DNA of 5,136 nucleotides, taken from contig JAUXFE010000056.1 in assembly GCA_030620215.1 (NCBI GenBank), forward strand, positions 1-5,136, in the 5' to 3' direction. Position numbers and translations under genes: made by a program. Position 1 is the stretch's first letter; every line of letters begins with the position of its first letter. Shown here piece by piece: positions 4,549 to 5,136 of the stretch. This DNA is from Candidatus Peregrinibacteria bacterium (GTDB lineage: Bacteria; Patescibacteria; Gracilibacteria; UM-FILTER-43-11). Under the pieces are notes generated by a model. It did no database searches, was not told the origin of the DNA, and saw nothing but the letters and a program-made list of their open reading frames with translations.

Positions 4549-5136
4549 TTAAAGCGGGCTCTTAATACCCCTCAACCCCAAGCTGGTCACCTGTGTATAC
4601 AATTGAGTCGTCCGGATACTTGCATGACCTAACAATGACTGTACATAGCGCACATCAGTTCCATTTTCGAGTAAATGAGTTGCAAATGAATGGCGAAGTG
4701 AATGGAAAGTGGCATTTTTTTGAATACCTGTCCTATGCATAGCATTCTTAAAAATCTTGCCAGCTGTTCTTGTAGTTAGCTTCCCACCTCTTTCGCTTTC
4801 AAATACATAGTCATTTATCTCCTTTCCAGCCATCTGCACCCTAATGTCATTACATAATTTATCCGATATCACCGTAATTCGATCTTTTTTACCTTTCGCC
4901 TCTTTAATGTGCAAAGTTAATTCACTCAAATTCACATCTTTTACTTTTAAACTCACCGCCTCACTTATTCGCAAGCCCGCCGAATAAGCCAGAGAAACCA
5001 GCAATTTATGCTTACTATTGATTATTCCATCAATAATCTGCGCAACTTCCTCACGCGTTAAAATCACAGGCAATTTCTTAGATTTTTTTGCAAAACGAAT
5101 ACCAATATTCACATCTGATTTTACAACCTGATAAAA
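4549..5136 (-). CDS. Tyrosine site-specific recombinase, XerC/XerD-type (5' end outside the window)
   Basis: It cuts and rejoins DNA through a 3'-phosphotyrosine intermediate. Numbering from the GTG codon at 5112, the catalytic domain has all six active-site residues: Arg48 (AGLRISE), Lys73 (AKGKKDR), His137 and Arg140 (HSLRH), His163 (LLGH) and Tyr172 (QLYTQV). The frame stays open from 5112 to the edge at 5136, adding FYQVVKSD before the GTG. That stretch and NIGIRFAKKSKKLPVILTREE look like the linker between the N-terminal SAM-like DNA-binding domain and the catalytic domain. The gene therefore begins beyond the edge, and GTG 5112 is not its start. The tail LGLRGIKSPL is typical of stand-alone chromosomal Xer/integrase proteins. 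It may resolve chromosome dimers or serve as the integrase of an element; nothing in the window (no dif-like site noticed) decides between these. It is convergent with the nucleotidyltransferase gene. Confidence 0.9.
   Translation of the reverse strand, partial: FYQVVKSDVNIGIRFAKKSKKLPVILTREEVAQIIDGIINSKHKLLVSLAYSAGLRISEAVSLKVKDVNLSELTLHIKEAKGKKDRITVISDKLCNDIRVQMAGKEINDYVFESERGGKLTTRTAGKIFKNAMHRTGIQKNATFHSLRHSFATHLLENGTDVRYVQSLLGHASIRTTQLYTQVTSLGLRGIKSPL

Noticed and set aside
5110..5112. GTG as the start of the recombinase gene
   Set aside because: The frame is open to the window edge, and the residues before GTG continue a normal interdomain linker. A start here would lack the DNA-binding domain.
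1..5136. Alternative genetic code (TGA as glycine, as in Gracilibacteria or Absconditabacteria)
   Set aside because: All genes read complete domains under the standard code and no in-frame TGA is needed to join conserved blocks; stops are TAA or TAG. The data neither require nor support recoding.

Overview
The window looks like a piece of a chromosome from a Candidate Phyla Radiation (Patescibacteria-type) bacterium. This is an inference, not a demonstrated assignment. It rests on the combination of a secreted multidomain protein ending in an LPXTG-type anchor, a stand-alone ComEC-type hydrolase, a GlmU-like fused nucleotidyltransferase/left-handed beta-helix protein of the kind known from archaea, and a short XerC/D-type recombinase. 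The three plus-strand genes also have very short leaders, no recognisable Shine-Dalgarno sequence and extended -10 promoters. No phylogenetic marker gene is present. The three complete genes end in TAA or TAG, and none needs TGA to be read as an amino acid.

Layout. Bases 1-125 hold an unassigned base-paired segment, probably the 3' part of an upstream transcript, ending in a terminator (126-158) that overlaps the promoter (138-166) of the first gene. The first gene (191-1492) encodes a secreted protein with fibronectin III, SbsA/Big-like and DUF4215 cysteine-rich modules and an LPQTG sorting signal, and is followed by a terminator (1515-1548). Bases 1588-1924 hold no convincing protein gene. 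They are GC-rich and densely self-complementary, and on the minus strand they are bracketed by a good promoter (1931-1959) and an intrinsic terminator with a UUCG tetraloop (1588-1622). I read this as a roughly 337-nt non-coding RNA of no family I can name. Its promoter is back to back with that of a ComEC-like metallo-beta-lactamase-fold gene (2025-2867).

Bases 2902-3178 are the wreck of a REP-associated (Y1/IS200-like) tyrosine transposase. It has lost its N-terminus, is frameshifted after the HUH motif and has lost the catalytic tyrosine region. A perfect 21-bp-arm palindrome (2949-2994) of the REP type lies inside it. Then comes the nucleotidyltransferase/acetyltransferase-like gene (3199-4512), whose C-terminus may have been altered by a one-base frameshift. 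On the opposite strand, convergent with it, is the 3' part of a tyrosine recombinase gene (4549-5136) that runs off the right edge.

The genes do not form one pathway. They are mostly separate transcription units: surface protein, non-coding RNA, hydrolase, dead mobile element, sugar-nucleotide enzyme and recombinase. The most unusual items are the unassigned RNA with its divergent promoter, and the transposase remnant that carries its own likely substrate hairpin.
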